Shown: positions 12,459-19,877 of the stretch, piece by piece
How the letters are laid out: each line of letters starts with the position of its first letter
Numbering within the stretch: the stretch's first letter is position 1
Assembly: GCA_902547955.1 (NCBI GenBank)
Contig: CACCPY010000006.1
Location: 45,991 to 109,990, forward strand
Source: an uncultured Alphaproteobacteria bacterium
GTDB lineage: Bacteria > Pseudomonadota > Alphaproteobacteria > Methylaequorales > Methylaequoraceae
Reading direction: 5' to 3'
Length of the DNA stretch: 64,000 nt
The notes under the pieces: generated by a model
The model's database searches: none
Told to the model about the DNA's origin: nothing
The model's input: only the letters and a program-made list of their open reading frames with translations
Position numbers and translations under genes: made by a program

Positions 12459-13566
12459 CGTTAGTAATTGTTTGGTTTATTTTATTTTTTTTTTGAAGTT
12501 CTGGCAATGGTAAGTAAGGAACGATTCCGCTTCCTGCATTTTTATCAACTATTATTTTATCGATCTTTCCTAGTGTTTTCTCTAACGTTTCAAGGTATAT
12601 TCGCTCCCTTGTAACGTCCTTAGAAGTTTTGTAAGAATCATAAACCGATATAAACCTCTGTGCTTCACCTTGTGCCTTTGCAACAACTTCCTGTTTATAA
12701 GCTTCTGCTTCTTGAATTTTTCTTTCAGCTTCACCACGTGCCTTTGGAATTATGTCATTTCTGTAAGCTTCTGCTTCGTTTCTTAACCTTTGTTCATCTG
12801 TTTTAGCTCTTTGTACGTCCCTGTAAGAATCGATGACTAGTTCAGGTGGATCGGCCTTTTGAAGTTGGACCTGAGTGACTAAAACACCAGATTTGTAATA
12901 ATCAAGGACGCTTTGAACTTTGTTTTTAACTTCTTCTTCAACTATGGATTTACCTTCAGAAAGTATAGGACCAATTGGGGTTTGACCAATCTTTTCTCTC
13001 ATAACACTTTCACCAATACTTTTAATTGTAATCTCAGGATTTCTAACATTAAATAAATAGTCTTTTGCATCATTTATGATCCAGAATATTGTAAAGTTTA
13101 GTTCTACAATATTTTCATCACCTGTAAGCATCAGTGCTTCTTCGGGCACCTGTCTTGCTTGTGGACTTTGATTAAACTGTGATTGAGATGTTCTGAAGCC
13201 AACTTCAATTCTATTAACTCTAGTAACTTTAGGTTTTAAAGCTTTTTCAACTGGAAAAGGAAGATGATAATGCAACCCTGGTTCAGTTGTTCTAACATAT
13301 TCACCAAATCTGGTAACAACCCCTTGTTCGTCTGTTCCAACTCTGTAAAAACCACTGGCACCCCATATACCTAAGAGTATTAATATAATGGCGGACAAAC
13401 TTGCTGGTTTATTTTTCTTTGGAAAAAAACCTTTCAGTTTTTCCTGAAAATTGTCAAAAAAATCATCGTTGTTTCCTCCGCCGGAACCGTTGTATGGTTT
13501 CCTTTTATTGTTGGAGGAACTTTTGCCCCAAGGGCTATTATCGTCGTTATTTGAAGACCAAGACAT
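12451..13566 (-). CDS. hflK: HflK, SPFH-domain partner of HflC
   Basis: Partner of HflC in the FtsH-modulating complex. It has a Gly/Asn/Ser-rich cytoplasmic N-terminus (residues 1-35), a membrane segment at about 57-72, the SPFH domain with DEQGVVTRFGEYVRT, and a coiled-coil tail with AEAYKQEVVAKAQGEAQRF. The length is 371 aa. It is the first gene of the minus-strand block that runs to the left edge; its promoter should lie in the 101-bp gap shared with the divergent mrp. Confidence 0.96.
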   Translation of the reverse strand: MSWSSNNDDNSPWGKSSSNNKRKPYNGSGGGNNDDFFDNFQEKLKGFFPKKNKPASLSAIILILLGIWGASGFYRVGTDEQGVVTRFGEYVRTTEPGLHYHLPFPVEKALKPKVTRVNRIEVGFRTSQSQFNQSPQARQVPEEALMLTGDENIVELNFTIFWIINDAKDYLFNVRNPEITIKSIGESVMREKIGQTPIGPILSEGKSIVEEEVKNKVQSVLDYYKSGVLVTQVQLQKADPPELVIDSYRDVQRAKTDEQRLRNEAEAYRNDIIPKARGEAERKIQEAEAYKQEVVAKAQGEAQRFISVYDSYKTSKDVTRERIYLETLEKTLGKIDKIIVDKNAGSGIVPYLPLPELQKKNKINQTITNDE

Positions 13567-13667
13567 ATTATACCTGAAATACGTTATTTTATATAAGAAT
13601 TGTTTTCAGTATGCAAAGTATTATTTAAGATAATTGAATAATTTTTTTTTTTTTGTAAGGTTCACTA

Positions 13668-14441
13668 ATGATTAAAAATATTGTAGTTGTTGCCTCCGGA
13701 AAAGGGGGAGTTGGTAAATCCACGATTTCAGTCAATTTAGCTACTTCTTTGTCGAAAAAAAACTACAATATAGGGCTTTTGGATGCAGATATTTACGGAC
13801 CCTCTATCCCTAAAATGCTGGGAATTCAAGGTAAACCAGCGGTATCAAAAAGCAAGAAAATATTACCCTATGTTTCGTTTGGTCTTAAATCCATGTCAAT
13901 TGGTAACATGATACCTCAGGATGGTTCAGTAATCTGGAGGGGGGCAATGGCTTCTAATGCAATCAGACAATTAATTAATGATGTAGAATGGGGTGACCTC
14001 GATTACCTCTTTATAGATCTTCCTCCGGGAACTGGAGATATTCAACTATCATTGTGTCAAAGTTTTTCGATAGCAGGTGCCGTAATTGTTTCAACTCCTC
14101 AGGAAATTAGCCTGTTAGATGTAAGAAAAGCCATAAACATGTTTAACAAAGTAAATGTTGAGGTTGTTGGCATGATTCAAAACATGAGCTATTTTGAAAA
14201 TGATGGAGATAAAAATTATATTTTTGGTAAGGATGGTGTAAAAAATGAGTCAAAAAAACTAAATCATACTTTTCTTGGAGAGGTTCCAATACTTGAAGAA
14301 ATTTCAAGCTCTTGTGACTTAGGTAAGCCTGCGTGTTTCACAAACGAAAAAATTTACCAAAATATTTTTGAAAAAATTTCTGATAACTTTATTAGTTCTT
14401 TTTCAAGGATAGAAAAGAAAAAAGTAAAAATTGAGTCTTAA
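13668..14441 (+). CDS. mrp: Mrp/ApbC-type P-loop ATPase, Fe-S cluster carrier
   Basis: Scaffold or carrier ATPase for Fe-S clusters in the cytoplasm. The deviant Walker A motif is at residues 9-19 (GKGGVGKSTIS), with DADIYGPSIPKMLG and DLPPGTGDIQLSL further on. Most Mrp proteins start with an N-terminal MIP18/DUF59 domain of about 90 residues; this 257-aa protein starts directly with the ATPase. The CxxC pair that holds the cluster in many Mrp proteins is not evident. It is transcribed away from hflK and towards thyX, whose stop is one base away. Confidence 0.9.
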   Translation: MIKNIVVVASGKGGVGKSTISVNLATSLSKKNYNIGLLDADIYGPSIPKMLGIQGKPAVSKSKKILPYVSFGLKSMSIGNMIPQDGSVIWRGAMASNAIRQLINDVEWGDLDYLFIDLPPGTGDIQLSLCQSFSIAGAVIVSTPQEISLLDVRKAINMFNKVNVEVVGMIQNMSYFENDGDKNYIFGKDGVKNESKKLNHTFLGEVPILEEISSSCDLGKPACFTNEKIYQNIFEKISDNFISSFSRIEKKKVKIES

Positions 14442-14442
14442 A

Positions 14443-15366
14443 TTATAAATTAAAAATTTTTTTTAAGTTCTCCAACTCTCTTTTATTTACATTGTTCTTT
14501 ACGTCTTTTTTGTTTTTTAACCTCATTTTTAGATATTCTATCGCCTCTGAGGATAATGTTAAAGAATCTACTCTATTCCTGATAAATGCATCATAAGTTA
14601 ACGGAACCCACTTCTTCATAAGGTCTAACATTACTTTGGCATAAACTTGAATTTCATATTGAGCATGATCGTCAAATCTCAGGGCTAAAAAATGCATTAA
14701 GTTGTGAAGATCAATTTTCCAGTACCATTGTGTGTAAGAACTCAATGGTAATACCATTCTTGCCAACTCTCTGGCAATTCCTGTTCTTTTTTCATCCATT
14801 AATTCCCCATCTTCGTCAACATTCAGCAAGTGTTTGTATGACGAAAAGTTAATTTTAGCATTTTCTTTAATCAAAGAAAGGTAGTGTTTTTTTAAATCTT
14901 TTTCTATTTCACCATGTCTTCCTTGGTTGTTTGATTGAGATTGGGGTTTAACATCATCAATTTTTGGAATGTAAAATTCATTATCAAGTATTGAATATCT
15001 TGCTGAATATTCATTAACGTTTGCTGTTCGATGTCTGATCCATTGACGTGCAACAAAAATTGGAAGTTTGATATGAAATTTTATTTCATTCATTTCAAAG
15101 GGAGTTGTATGCCTATGACTCAATAAATAATTTATTAAATTTTTATCCTGATTTAACTTTTTAGTTCCTTTTCCATATGAAACTCTAGCTGCCTGAACAA
15201 TAGATGAATCATCACCCATGTAGTCAACGACCCTTACAAATCCGTGGTCCAAAACTTTGAATGGTTTGTATAAAACTTTATCTAATTTACTCGCAGTTAC
15301 CCTTCTAGTTTTAAATTCTGAATTTAAAATATTTTTTAGATCTTTAGTATCCGATTTTTTTTTCAT
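14443..15366 (-). CDS. thyX: Flavin-dependent thymidylate synthase
   Basis: Makes dTMP from dUMP with FAD and methylenetetrahydrofolate. The ThyX signature [13 protein letters not shown] is at residues 111-123 and matches the RHRxxxxNExSxR motif exactly; a second region (SHRHTTPFE, residues 83-91) contributes to substrate binding. At 307 aa it is in the range of alphaproteobacterial ThyX. No thyA is present in the window. It converges with mrp; the tmRNA follows on the other strand. Confidence 0.97.
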   Translation of the reverse strand: MKKKSDTKDLKNILNSEFKTRRVTASKLDKVLYKPFKVLDHGFVRVVDYMGDDSSIVQAARVSYGKGTKKLNQDKNLINYLLSHRHTTPFEMNEIKFHIKLPIFVARQWIRHRTANVNEYSARYSILDNEFYIPKIDDVKPQSQSNNQGRHGEIEKDLKKHYLSLIKENAKINFSSYKHLLNVDEDGELMDEKRTGIARELARMVLPLSSYTQWYWKIDLHNLMHFLALRFDDHAQYEIQVYAKVMLDLMKKWVPLTYDAFIRNRVDSLTLSSEAIEYLKMRLKNKKDVKNNVNKRELENLKKIFNL

Positions 15367-15439
15367 CTTAATATGTTAAATTATATCGTTAACAAATAAA
15401 TTTATAGGTTTAATTTTTTTTTTTTTTTTTATATTATTT

Positions 15440-15740
15440 AGATGCTGTTTTACAGCTATGGCAATAAACGTTTGGTTTGTGAACCGAGACGGACCCGGGG
15501 GCGGTACCCGGCACCTCCACCAAAGTTTTATGGGGGTGAAATAGGATCGACGTGCGTGGGAATTATCAAAAATTTTGCCCGGAATGGTACCAACGTTATC
15601 GGACTAAAAAACTTATAAATGCCAATGATAATGAAATGGCACTCGCTGCTTAATTTATTTAAGTAAGCGCGGTTGTGAGATACCGGGCAACAGAAGTCTC
15701 ATCGGCAAGGGCGGGCGATTGTTCGCCCTTGTTTGTTTTA
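15440..15740 (+). ncRNA. ssrA: Two-piece (circularly permuted) tmRNA gene
   Basis: The acceptor piece comes first and ends with CACCTCC-ACCA (CCA at 15520-15522). The coding piece begins at 15532 with GGGGGTG, which pairs with CACCTCC over seven positions (one G-U) to rebuild the tRNA-like acceptor stem. A T-arm-like stem CCGGG/CCCGG precedes the acceptor strand, and the coding half contains GAAATAGGATCGACG, typical of tmRNA. This permuted order is characteristic of Alphaproteobacteria. The coding piece ends in a hairpin with an 8-bp stem (15706-15713 with 15724-15731) and a T-rich tail that probably doubles as terminator. The 5' boundary is approximate. Confidence 0.95.
15621..15653 (+). other. 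tmRNA tag reading frame, ANDNEMALAA
   Basis: Ten sense codons from a GCC resume codon to TAA encode ANDNEMALAA. With the alanine charged on tmRNA, the appended tag would be A-ANDNEMALAA. It keeps A-N-D-N near the start (the SspB-binding part of the Caulobacter tag) and ends in L-A-A (the ClpX signal), but has a shorter middle than the 14-residue Caulobacter tag. An alpha-type sspB lies at 32235. Confidence 0.9.
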
Positions 15741-15742
15741 GG
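15690..15742 (+). repeat. att-like core, copy 1 (genuine tmRNA 3' end)
   Basis: A 53-bp core that starts ACAGAAGTCTCATCGG and ends GTTTGTTTTAGG. It contains the terminal hairpin of the tmRNA coding piece. Copies 2 and 3 lie at 19095-19147 (one difference) and 19980-20032. Homology continues about 100 bp to the right in all three. This copy is joined to the tmRNA body, so it is the left boundary of the inserted region. Confidence 0.85.
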
Positions 15743-15807
15743 GATACTCACAAAGGGTTTCAGAGTTTTCACTCAACAGAAAATAAGGGAAACAATAGTG
15801 CAATAAG

Positions 15808-15829
15808 TTCAATACACTTTCAATACACT
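15808..15829 (+). repeat. Tandem 11-bp arm-type repeats right of core 1
   Basis: TTCAATACACT occurs twice head to tail (15808-15818 and 15819-15829). Related repeats sit beside cores 2 and 3. Their size, spacing and position about 65-85 bp from the core resemble arm-type binding sites of tyrosine recombinases; no recombinase gene is visible here. The remaining bases up to the methyltransferase stop (15969) hold only an AT-rich hairpin near 15892-15926. Confidence 0.6.
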
Positions 15830-15968
15830 CTTGTTTGTTCATCATTTGTTCCAAAAATTATTACCTTAGTTTCTATTTACAATGTATGAAGCACTTCTTA
15901 ATATCTTAAATTTTTAAGAAGAAATTTTTTGAATGGGCGATTTTTAGATAAAGAAGTGAAAGCAAATA

Positions 15969-17057
15969 TCAAAGACCAAGAGAAATTTGGTCAGTTAAAA
16001 TTTTTTCTCCAGAAAATATTTCTTTTAGAATAAAACCAATTGTTTTTGCTAAGTCTGGTGGGACGGCATTGCCTATTTGTCTGTAAACTGCTGCTTTTCC
16101 TCCACTGAATTCAAAATCATCTGGAAAACCATGGAGTCTTGCTGCTTCCTTGATTGTCAATCTTCTAAACGATGTTGGCGTCTCGTACATACCATAAGGT
16201 TTACCATCATTTATTAAATGTTTATGGTAGTCATAAACCCAATCAACACCATCTCCATAGTATAGTCTCTCGTCTATTATGGGTGTTTTATTTCCTCCCA
16301 TTGATGCCGGAAGTGTCGGAGATGGTCGATTCGGATGAATCGGGCGTCCTAATCCGTTAAACAGCATACCCGCATAAGGACTTTTTCGAATTATTGGATT
16401 GGCAGCAAGAGTGATCTTTGCATTGCAAGTTTTAGGATTAATATTAGTTCCCTGTACTCCTAAATCTTTTATGGCATCGAAGGTTGATTTAGGAACTCTG
16501 GTGTATTTTTGTGCCCGATCGACCAAATTAATTTCATGCTTACCCAAAACACCAACAAAGAACATTCTTTTTCTTTCTTGAGGTACTCCAAAGAGTGCGG
16601 ATGAGAGAACTTTTAAATCAACAGAATAACCTACATTGGTTGCTTCTTCAATAAGTTGTCGCCTGAATGTATTAAATTTTGATAAAGACGCTAATGGCGG
16701 TACGTTCTCCATGACAAAACTTTTTGGGCGTAATTCCTTTACTATACTTATAAATTCTAATACTAATTTACTTCTGGGGTCATTAAGATCCATCTTTCCA
16801 GCGACAGAGAATCCCTGGCAAGGAGGACCACCAAAAATACAATCTATTTCGGAATATGATCTTAATGAGTTTCTGTAATCTTCTAAAAGACCAAAATAAT
16901 TCCTACTTTTGAAATTCTTTGCATACGTTTCACATGCTTTTTGATCAAAGTCGTTTGACCACTCTACTTGAAATCCAGCATTCTCGAAACCTAAATCCAT
17001 TCCACCTGCACCAGAAAATAAGGACAAAGCAGAGAGAGATTTTTTAATGGCATTCAT
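15969..17057 (-). CDS. DNA (cytosine-5) methyltransferase of a type II restriction-modification system
   Basis: Methylates cytosine C5 in a recognition site, protecting the host from the partner nuclease. Motif I is LFSGAGGMDLGF (residues 13-24), motif IV GGPPCQGFS with catalytic C80, motif VI ENV at 117-119, motif VIII QERKR at 160-164, and motifs IX-X (RRLTIKEAARLHGFPDDF, QIGNAVPPDLA) near the C-terminus. The target recognition region lies between about 175 and 290. The length is 362 aa. It is transcribed away from the nuclease gene at 17102 with only 44 bp between starts. It lies inside the tmRNA-flanked module, so it was probably acquired with it. The recognition sequence cannot be read from the protein. 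Confidence 0.93.
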   Translation of the reverse strand: MNAIKKSLSALSLFSGAGGMDLGFENAGFQVEWSNDFDQKACETYAKNFKSRNYFGLLEDYRNSLRSYSEIDCIFGGPPCQGFSVAGKMDLNDPRSKLVLEFISIVKELRPKSFVMENVPPLASLSKFNTFRRQLIEEATNVGYSVDLKVLSSALFGVPQERKRMFFVGVLGKHEINLVDRAQKYTRVPKSTFDAIKDLGVQGTNINPKTCNAKITLAANPIIRKSPYAGMLFNGLGRPIHPNRPSPTLPASMGGNKTPIIDERLYYGDGVDWVYDYHKHLINDGKPYGMYETPTSFRRLTIKEAARLHGFPDDFEFSGGKAAVYRQIGNAVPPDLAKTIGFILKEIFSGEKILTDQISLGL

Positions 17058-17101
17058 TTAAGGTCCTCGATATCCTCTAGAAATAGATTATTAACAATAT
17101 T

Positions 17102-18190
17102 ATGCAAGTACAAATAGATAAAATTTTAGCAGAAAATATTCTTAAATCATGCTGGGAAAAAGATGCTCCACAGAATTTTGATGATGTAATTTATGAAAAA
17201 CTTTCTTGTTGCTTTAAACATGATCATAAAACTTTCAGATATATTTTGCTGAATGGAATATTAGCAAAATGTACTAATCCTGATGCGAATCCGTTAGCGC
17301 TTCAGGCAGGTGCATCAATAGATGGTGCATTTGATGCAAGGACTTTATGTCATAATGTTATTGTGCCGTTTGAAAGAAAATTTATGGAAAATAGATTAGG
17401 TGGTTCTAATGAACCTTTTCTTAATAAACCAGCACGATTCAAGACTCTTGACAGAGGTAATGCAGTAAGGAAGGGAGATGATAAAGCAATACTCTTTCTA
17501 ATCATTGATATTTTTGAGTCTGATGATTTTAATCAAAACCCAATCTCTTTTTTGGAGCATTTACTTTGCATCATAAAATCATCCAAAATAAAAAAAATAA
17601 AATTTGTTGGAAGCGATTTTGATAAAAATATAAGTTCTGAATTTGTAAGAAAAACAATCACAGAACTGTTGAAAAGACCTTTTGAAGGAACATCACTTGT
17701 CTTTTCTGTGCTGTTAATTATGGAAATTAATAAAATAAGTACAGATTGGAATGCAGTCATTTCATCTAATCATGTTAATCAAAGCGGAAGTTCACAAAAC
17801 GAAATATGCGATATAGATATCAAAAATCTGCATGGGGAGTTTTTATTTGGTATAGAAGTTAAGGATAAATCTTTCACGAATATGGATGTGGGTCATGCAA
17901 TATCAAAAGTTAAAGCGTCTAGTGCTTCGAGATTAGTAATTATTTGTAGGGATTTTTCCCAATATCACGGAAGAACATCACTAAATTCGATAATTTCTGA
18001 ACAACTAAAGGAAGGGTTTGATCTTACTGTAATTGACATTTTAACCTACTCCCGAGGATTAATATCCCTGAAGCAGAACTTACCATTAAAACAAGTCATA
18101 TCAAATTTAAATGATCATATTGAAAAAATGAGACCTCCGAAAATTTTTATTGATCATTTAAATTTTGTTTTTTCATTAAAAGAAACTTAA
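17102..18190 (+). CDS. Probable SacI-family type II restriction endonuclease
   Basis: Likely cuts unmethylated DNA at the site protected by the neighbouring methyltransferase. The conserved-looking block at residues 61-125 (NPLALQAGASIDGAFDARTL, then GGSNEPFLNKPARF and NAVRKGDDKAI) matches my recollection of the SacI endonuclease family. A PD-(D/E)xK-like active site can be read as D239 followed by E252-V-K254 (CDID...GIEVKDKS). It is 362 aa, complete, and divergent from the methyltransferase. The nuclease role is supported by context and by the EVK motif; the SacI assignment, and hence GAGCTC as target, is less certain. No clear Shine-Dalgarno sequence precedes the ATG. Confidence 0.72.
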   Translation: MQVQIDKILAENILKSCWEKDAPQNFDDVIYEKLSCCFKHDHKTFRYILLNGILAKCTNPDANPLALQAGASIDGAFDARTLCHNVIVPFERKFMENRLGGSNEPFLNKPARFKTLDRGNAVRKGDDKAILFLIIDIFESDDFNQNPISFLEHLLCIIKSSKIKKIKFVGSDFDKNISSEFVRKTITELLKRPFEGTSLVFSVLLIMEINKISTDWNAVISSNHVNQSGSSQNEICDIDIKNLHGEFLFGIEVKDKSFTNMDVGHAISKVKASSASRLVIICRDFSQYHGRTSLNSIISEQLKEGFDLTVIDILTYSRGLISLKQNLPLKQVISNLNDHIEKMRPPKIFIDHLNFVFSLKET

Positions 18191-18505
18191 TTGCTAATTT
18201 TCAAAAAAATTCAAGCGAACTGAAATTAATTTCTTTTCAACTTCACACACTTAAAAAAATTCCTTAGACAAAACCTTAAAAGAAATAAATAAACCAAACT
18301 ATATTAAGTAATAGTTTTTATATTTAAATTTGTTCATTTAACATTAATACTATATTGATAATTTATATCTTCCAATTTAATTTGGGGTATAGTAACGACC
18401 TACCGTTCTGGAATAGTAACGACCTAATCGTTCTGTCTCAAACAGTAAAAGTTTCCATACATTCAAATTTTCTTGGTTAATAACAATTAACAAAGGAGAA
18501 CCGTA
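18181..18505 (+). promoter_or_regulatory. Leader of the microprotein array with duplicated 22-bp element
   Basis: This AT-rich stretch between the nuclease and the first tiny gene carries a direct repeat: ATAGTAACGACCTACCGTTCTG at 18389-18410 (written in two parts: ATAGTAACGACCTA, CCGTTCTG) and a near-copy at 18413-18435. The copies start 24 bp apart. The GC-richer repeats in AT-rich DNA look like an operator or activator site. The shared 9-mer TAACGACCT recurs at 19788-19796 in module 2. A good ribosome binding site (AAAGGAG) precedes the ATG at 18506. Confidence 0.5.
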
Positions 18506-18622
18506 ATGGGAAAAATAATATATTCAATTTTAGTCAGAAAATCCTCACAAGGTCCCAAAATGATACCTACAGGACACACAATTATTTTTGGTAGAAATTT
18601 AATTAAGAAAGGGGATAAGTAA
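18506..18622 (+). CDS. Microprotein A of a coupled tandem array (38 aa)
   Basis: A basic 38-residue peptide that begins MGKIIYSIL and ends FGRNLIKKGDK, with AAAGGAG upstream of the ATG. Its C-terminal tail LIKKGDK is shared with the next gene, and the codons for KKGDK (AAGAAAGGGGATAAG) contain the ribosome binding site of that gene. The stop overlaps the next start (TAATG). No signal peptide, Cys motif or membrane segment is evident. I do not recognise the family. The evidence that it is coding is the ribosome binding site, the coupling and the resemblance of successive peptides. Confidence 0.65.
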   Translation: MGKIIYSILVRKSSQGPKMIPTGHTIIFGRNLIKKGDK

Positions 18623-18738
18623 TGGTGAAAATAATAAAAAAAACTATTTACTACGAAGGTATGCCTCTGAGACCTCTTAAGATGGGAAAAGTTTCAATAG
18701 TACTTGGAAGAAATCTAATAAAGAAAGGAGATAAATGA
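18622..18738 (+). CDS. Microprotein B of the array (38 aa)
   Basis: Exactly the same length as microprotein A and clearly related to it: it starts MVKIIKKTIYYEG and ends LGRNLIKKGDK, so the last nine or ten residues are the same. The centre differs. The start overlaps the stop of A by one base, and its own stop overlaps the start of C (ATGATG). The AAAGGAGAT of its last codons is the ribosome binding site for C. Function unknown; A and B look like diverged tandem duplicates. Confidence 0.65.
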   Translation: MVKIIKKTIYYEGMPLRPLKMGKVSIVLGRNLIKKGDK

Positions 18739-18857
18739 TGGGAAAGGTAATTTATAGAGGATACGCAAAGGAAAGTGATCCTATTTATACAGGAAGATAT
18801 ATAATCTCTAATCCAAAAGTTAACTTTAACAAAAAAAGAAAAGGAGATAATAAATGA
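18738..18857 (+). CDS. Microprotein C of the array (39 aa)
   Basis: A basic 39-residue peptide beginning MGKVIYRGYAKESDP and ending KKRKGDNK. The start (M-G-K-V/I-I-Y) is like that of A and the end (K-G-D-N-K) resembles A and B, while the GRNLI motif is absent. Its final codons (AAAAGGAGATAATAAATGA) again provide the ribosome binding site for the next ORF and overlap it by four bases. Function unknown. Confidence 0.6.
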   Translation: MGKVIYRGYAKESDPIYTGRYIISNPKVNFNKKRKGDNK

Positions 18858-18988
18858 AAAAATTATCTTTTTTCTCTATTCCTAGAAATAAAACAAGGAA
18901 AGAAACTATTGAAGTGATAAAAAATGCTCTCATCGCAAATGGGTGGAAATTTGTTAAAAAATCAGAAAGAAGTAAGAATAAGTCTTGA
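18854..18988 (+). CDS. Small basic protein D at the end of the array (44 aa)
   Basis: A 44-residue Lys/Arg-rich ORF (MKKLSFFSIPRNKTRKETIE...). It is not similar to A-C. The segment ETIEVIKNALIANGWKFVKK has the pattern of a short amphipathic helix followed by a basic tail. It overlaps C by ATGA and ends five bases before the left arm of att copy 2, whose hairpin could terminate the transcript. Function unknown; a DNA- or RNA-binding role is only a guess from charge. Confidence 0.5.
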   Translation: MKKLSFFSIPRNKTRKETIEVIKNALIANGWKFVKKSERSKNKS

Positions 18989-18992
18989 GTCT

Positions 18993-19046
18993 GTGCAGAA
19001 GTCGTGCAGAAAATGACCTCATTTTCAATACACTTTTCAATACACT
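18993..19046 (+). repeat. Left-arm repeats of att copy 2
   Basis: Two direct repeat types lie left of core 2: GTGCAGAA at 18993-19000 and 19004-19011 (11-bp period), then TTCAATACACT at 19024-19034 and 19036-19046. The same arrangement, with a base change in the second repeat, lies left of core 3 but not left of core 1, where the tmRNA body stands instead. This fits recombinase or directionality-factor sites belonging to the mobile element. Confidence 0.6.
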
Positions 19047-19094
19047 TTTTGAGAAAGTCCCAGATATAAAGGGTCTTAGACCAAACACCGAGAC

Positions 19095-19147
19095 ACAGAA
19101 GTCTCATCGGCAAGGGCGGGCAATTGTTCGCCCTTGTTTGTTTTAGG
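19095..19147 (+). repeat. att-like core, copy 2
   Basis: Matches copy 1 at 52 of 53 positions; the difference lies in the hairpin loop. The 8-bp stem (19111-19118 with 19129-19136) and T-rich tail are intact, so it may also terminate the microprotein operon that ends at 18988. The flanking left arm matches copy 3 and the right flank matches copies 1 and 3. Confidence 0.85.
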
Positions 19148-19268
19148 TAGACTTACAAAGGGGTTCAGAGGTTTGACTCAACAGAAAATAAGACTAAATA
19201 AAACGAGTTAAGTGTAATACACTTTTGTTTGTTCTTATTTACTTAAATATTTATTTTAATTTTAAAAC

Positions 19269-19312
19269 ATTGGTTCAAGCATTAAAAATTAGGTTGTTTT
19301 GCTTGAACCAAT
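19269..19312. terminator. Strong inverted repeat, possible terminator of the small exported protein gene
   Basis: A perfect 13-bp stem (ATTGGTTCAAGCA at 19269-19281, TGCTTGAACCAAT at 19300-19312) with an 18-nt loop lies 11 bases past the stop of the minus-strand gene at 19324-19485. The following T tract on the minus strand is imperfect, so termination is likely but not certain. Confidence 0.5.
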
Positions 19313-19323
19313 TATAATTTATT

Positions 19324-19485
19324 TTATTCTTTTTTTTCTTTAGTTGTCTCTTCTTCTTTTTCTTCAGAAGTCTCTTCAGTTTTTTCTTCTACAACTTCTT
19401 TTTTTTCTCCGTGTCCGTCCGCTCTTGTGGATTCAGAAGAGATTAAAAATGCCAAAGATAAAAATAAAAAGTAGAAATTTTTCAT
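19324..19485 (-). CDS. Small exported Lys/Glu-rich protein (53 aa)
   Basis: MKNFYFLFLSLAFLISS is a plausible signal peptide, with a cut expected after S-T-R-A near residue 22. The mature part (about 31 residues) is almost entirely Glu, Lys and Thr (EEKTEETSEEKEEETTKEKK), so it should be disordered. GGAGA lies seven bases before the ATG, and an inverted repeat follows the stop. It is the only clearly supported gene in module 2. I do not recognise it; low-complexity exported tails of this kind occur widely and give no function. Confidence 0.55.
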   Translation of the reverse strand: MKNFYFLFLSLAFLISSESTRADGHGEKKEVVEEKTEETSEEKEEETTKEKKE

Positions 19486-19647
19486 GTATATCTCCAAAAA
19501 AGGTTAAAACATAATACTAATAAATCTTAAATATTTATTGAAATTTATATTCTTTATGTGTGTTATAATTCCAATTAACAATGGTCATAGTTAATAATGA
19601 GAACAGACATTTTTTCGTTTGTAATTAAAATTATGAAGTTAAAAGTG

Positions 19648-19821
19648 TTAGGCGCCTAAACCTGTCGCAAAAGGAAGGAATAATTTTAGACGCCCGTTAT
19701 ATATATAGTAATTAGTATATCTCTGTATATATTTTTTATGTTTATACCTTTTATTACCTCCGATTATAGATTTATCTAAACTAATTCTAACGACCTTTAT
19801 TGAAAAATTATTTGTAATCAT
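19648..19821 (-). CDS. Possible small ORF in module 2 (57 aa)
   Basis: An open frame from ATG at 19821 to TAA encodes a basic, Tyr-rich peptide (MITNNFSIKVVRISLDKS...) that ends in PFATGLGA. The composition looks more protein-like than most chance frames in such AT-rich DNA, but there is no ribosome binding site and no recognisable domain. The rest of 19,500-19,870 holds nothing else I can support apart from one TAACGACCT motif at 19788. Confidence 0.22.
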   Translation of the reverse strand: MITNNFSIKVVRISLDKSIIGGNKRYKHKKYIQRYTNYYIYNGRLKLFLPFATGLGA

Positions 19822-19877
19822 TGTAATTTAGTCTGCAGTGATTTTTTCATTAAAAATAGAAATTATAAAATTAGTCC

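Noticed and set aside
15892..15926. AT-rich hairpin CTTCTTAA/TTAAGAAG as terminator of the methyltransferase
   Set aside because: The T run lies on the plus-strand side, not the side needed for the minus-strand gene; kept only as a mention.
18993..19090. Remnant of an integrase gene next to att copies 2 and 3
   Set aside because: The shared left-arm sequence was read in all frames for a tyrosine recombinase tail (R-H-x-x-H...Y); none was found. The repeats look like binding sites.
18826..19113. Minus-strand ORF of 95 codons in the island
   Set aside because: It is antisense to microproteins C-D and runs through the att arms; its ribosome binding context is poor and its hydrophobic C-terminus is the complement of Lys-rich codons.
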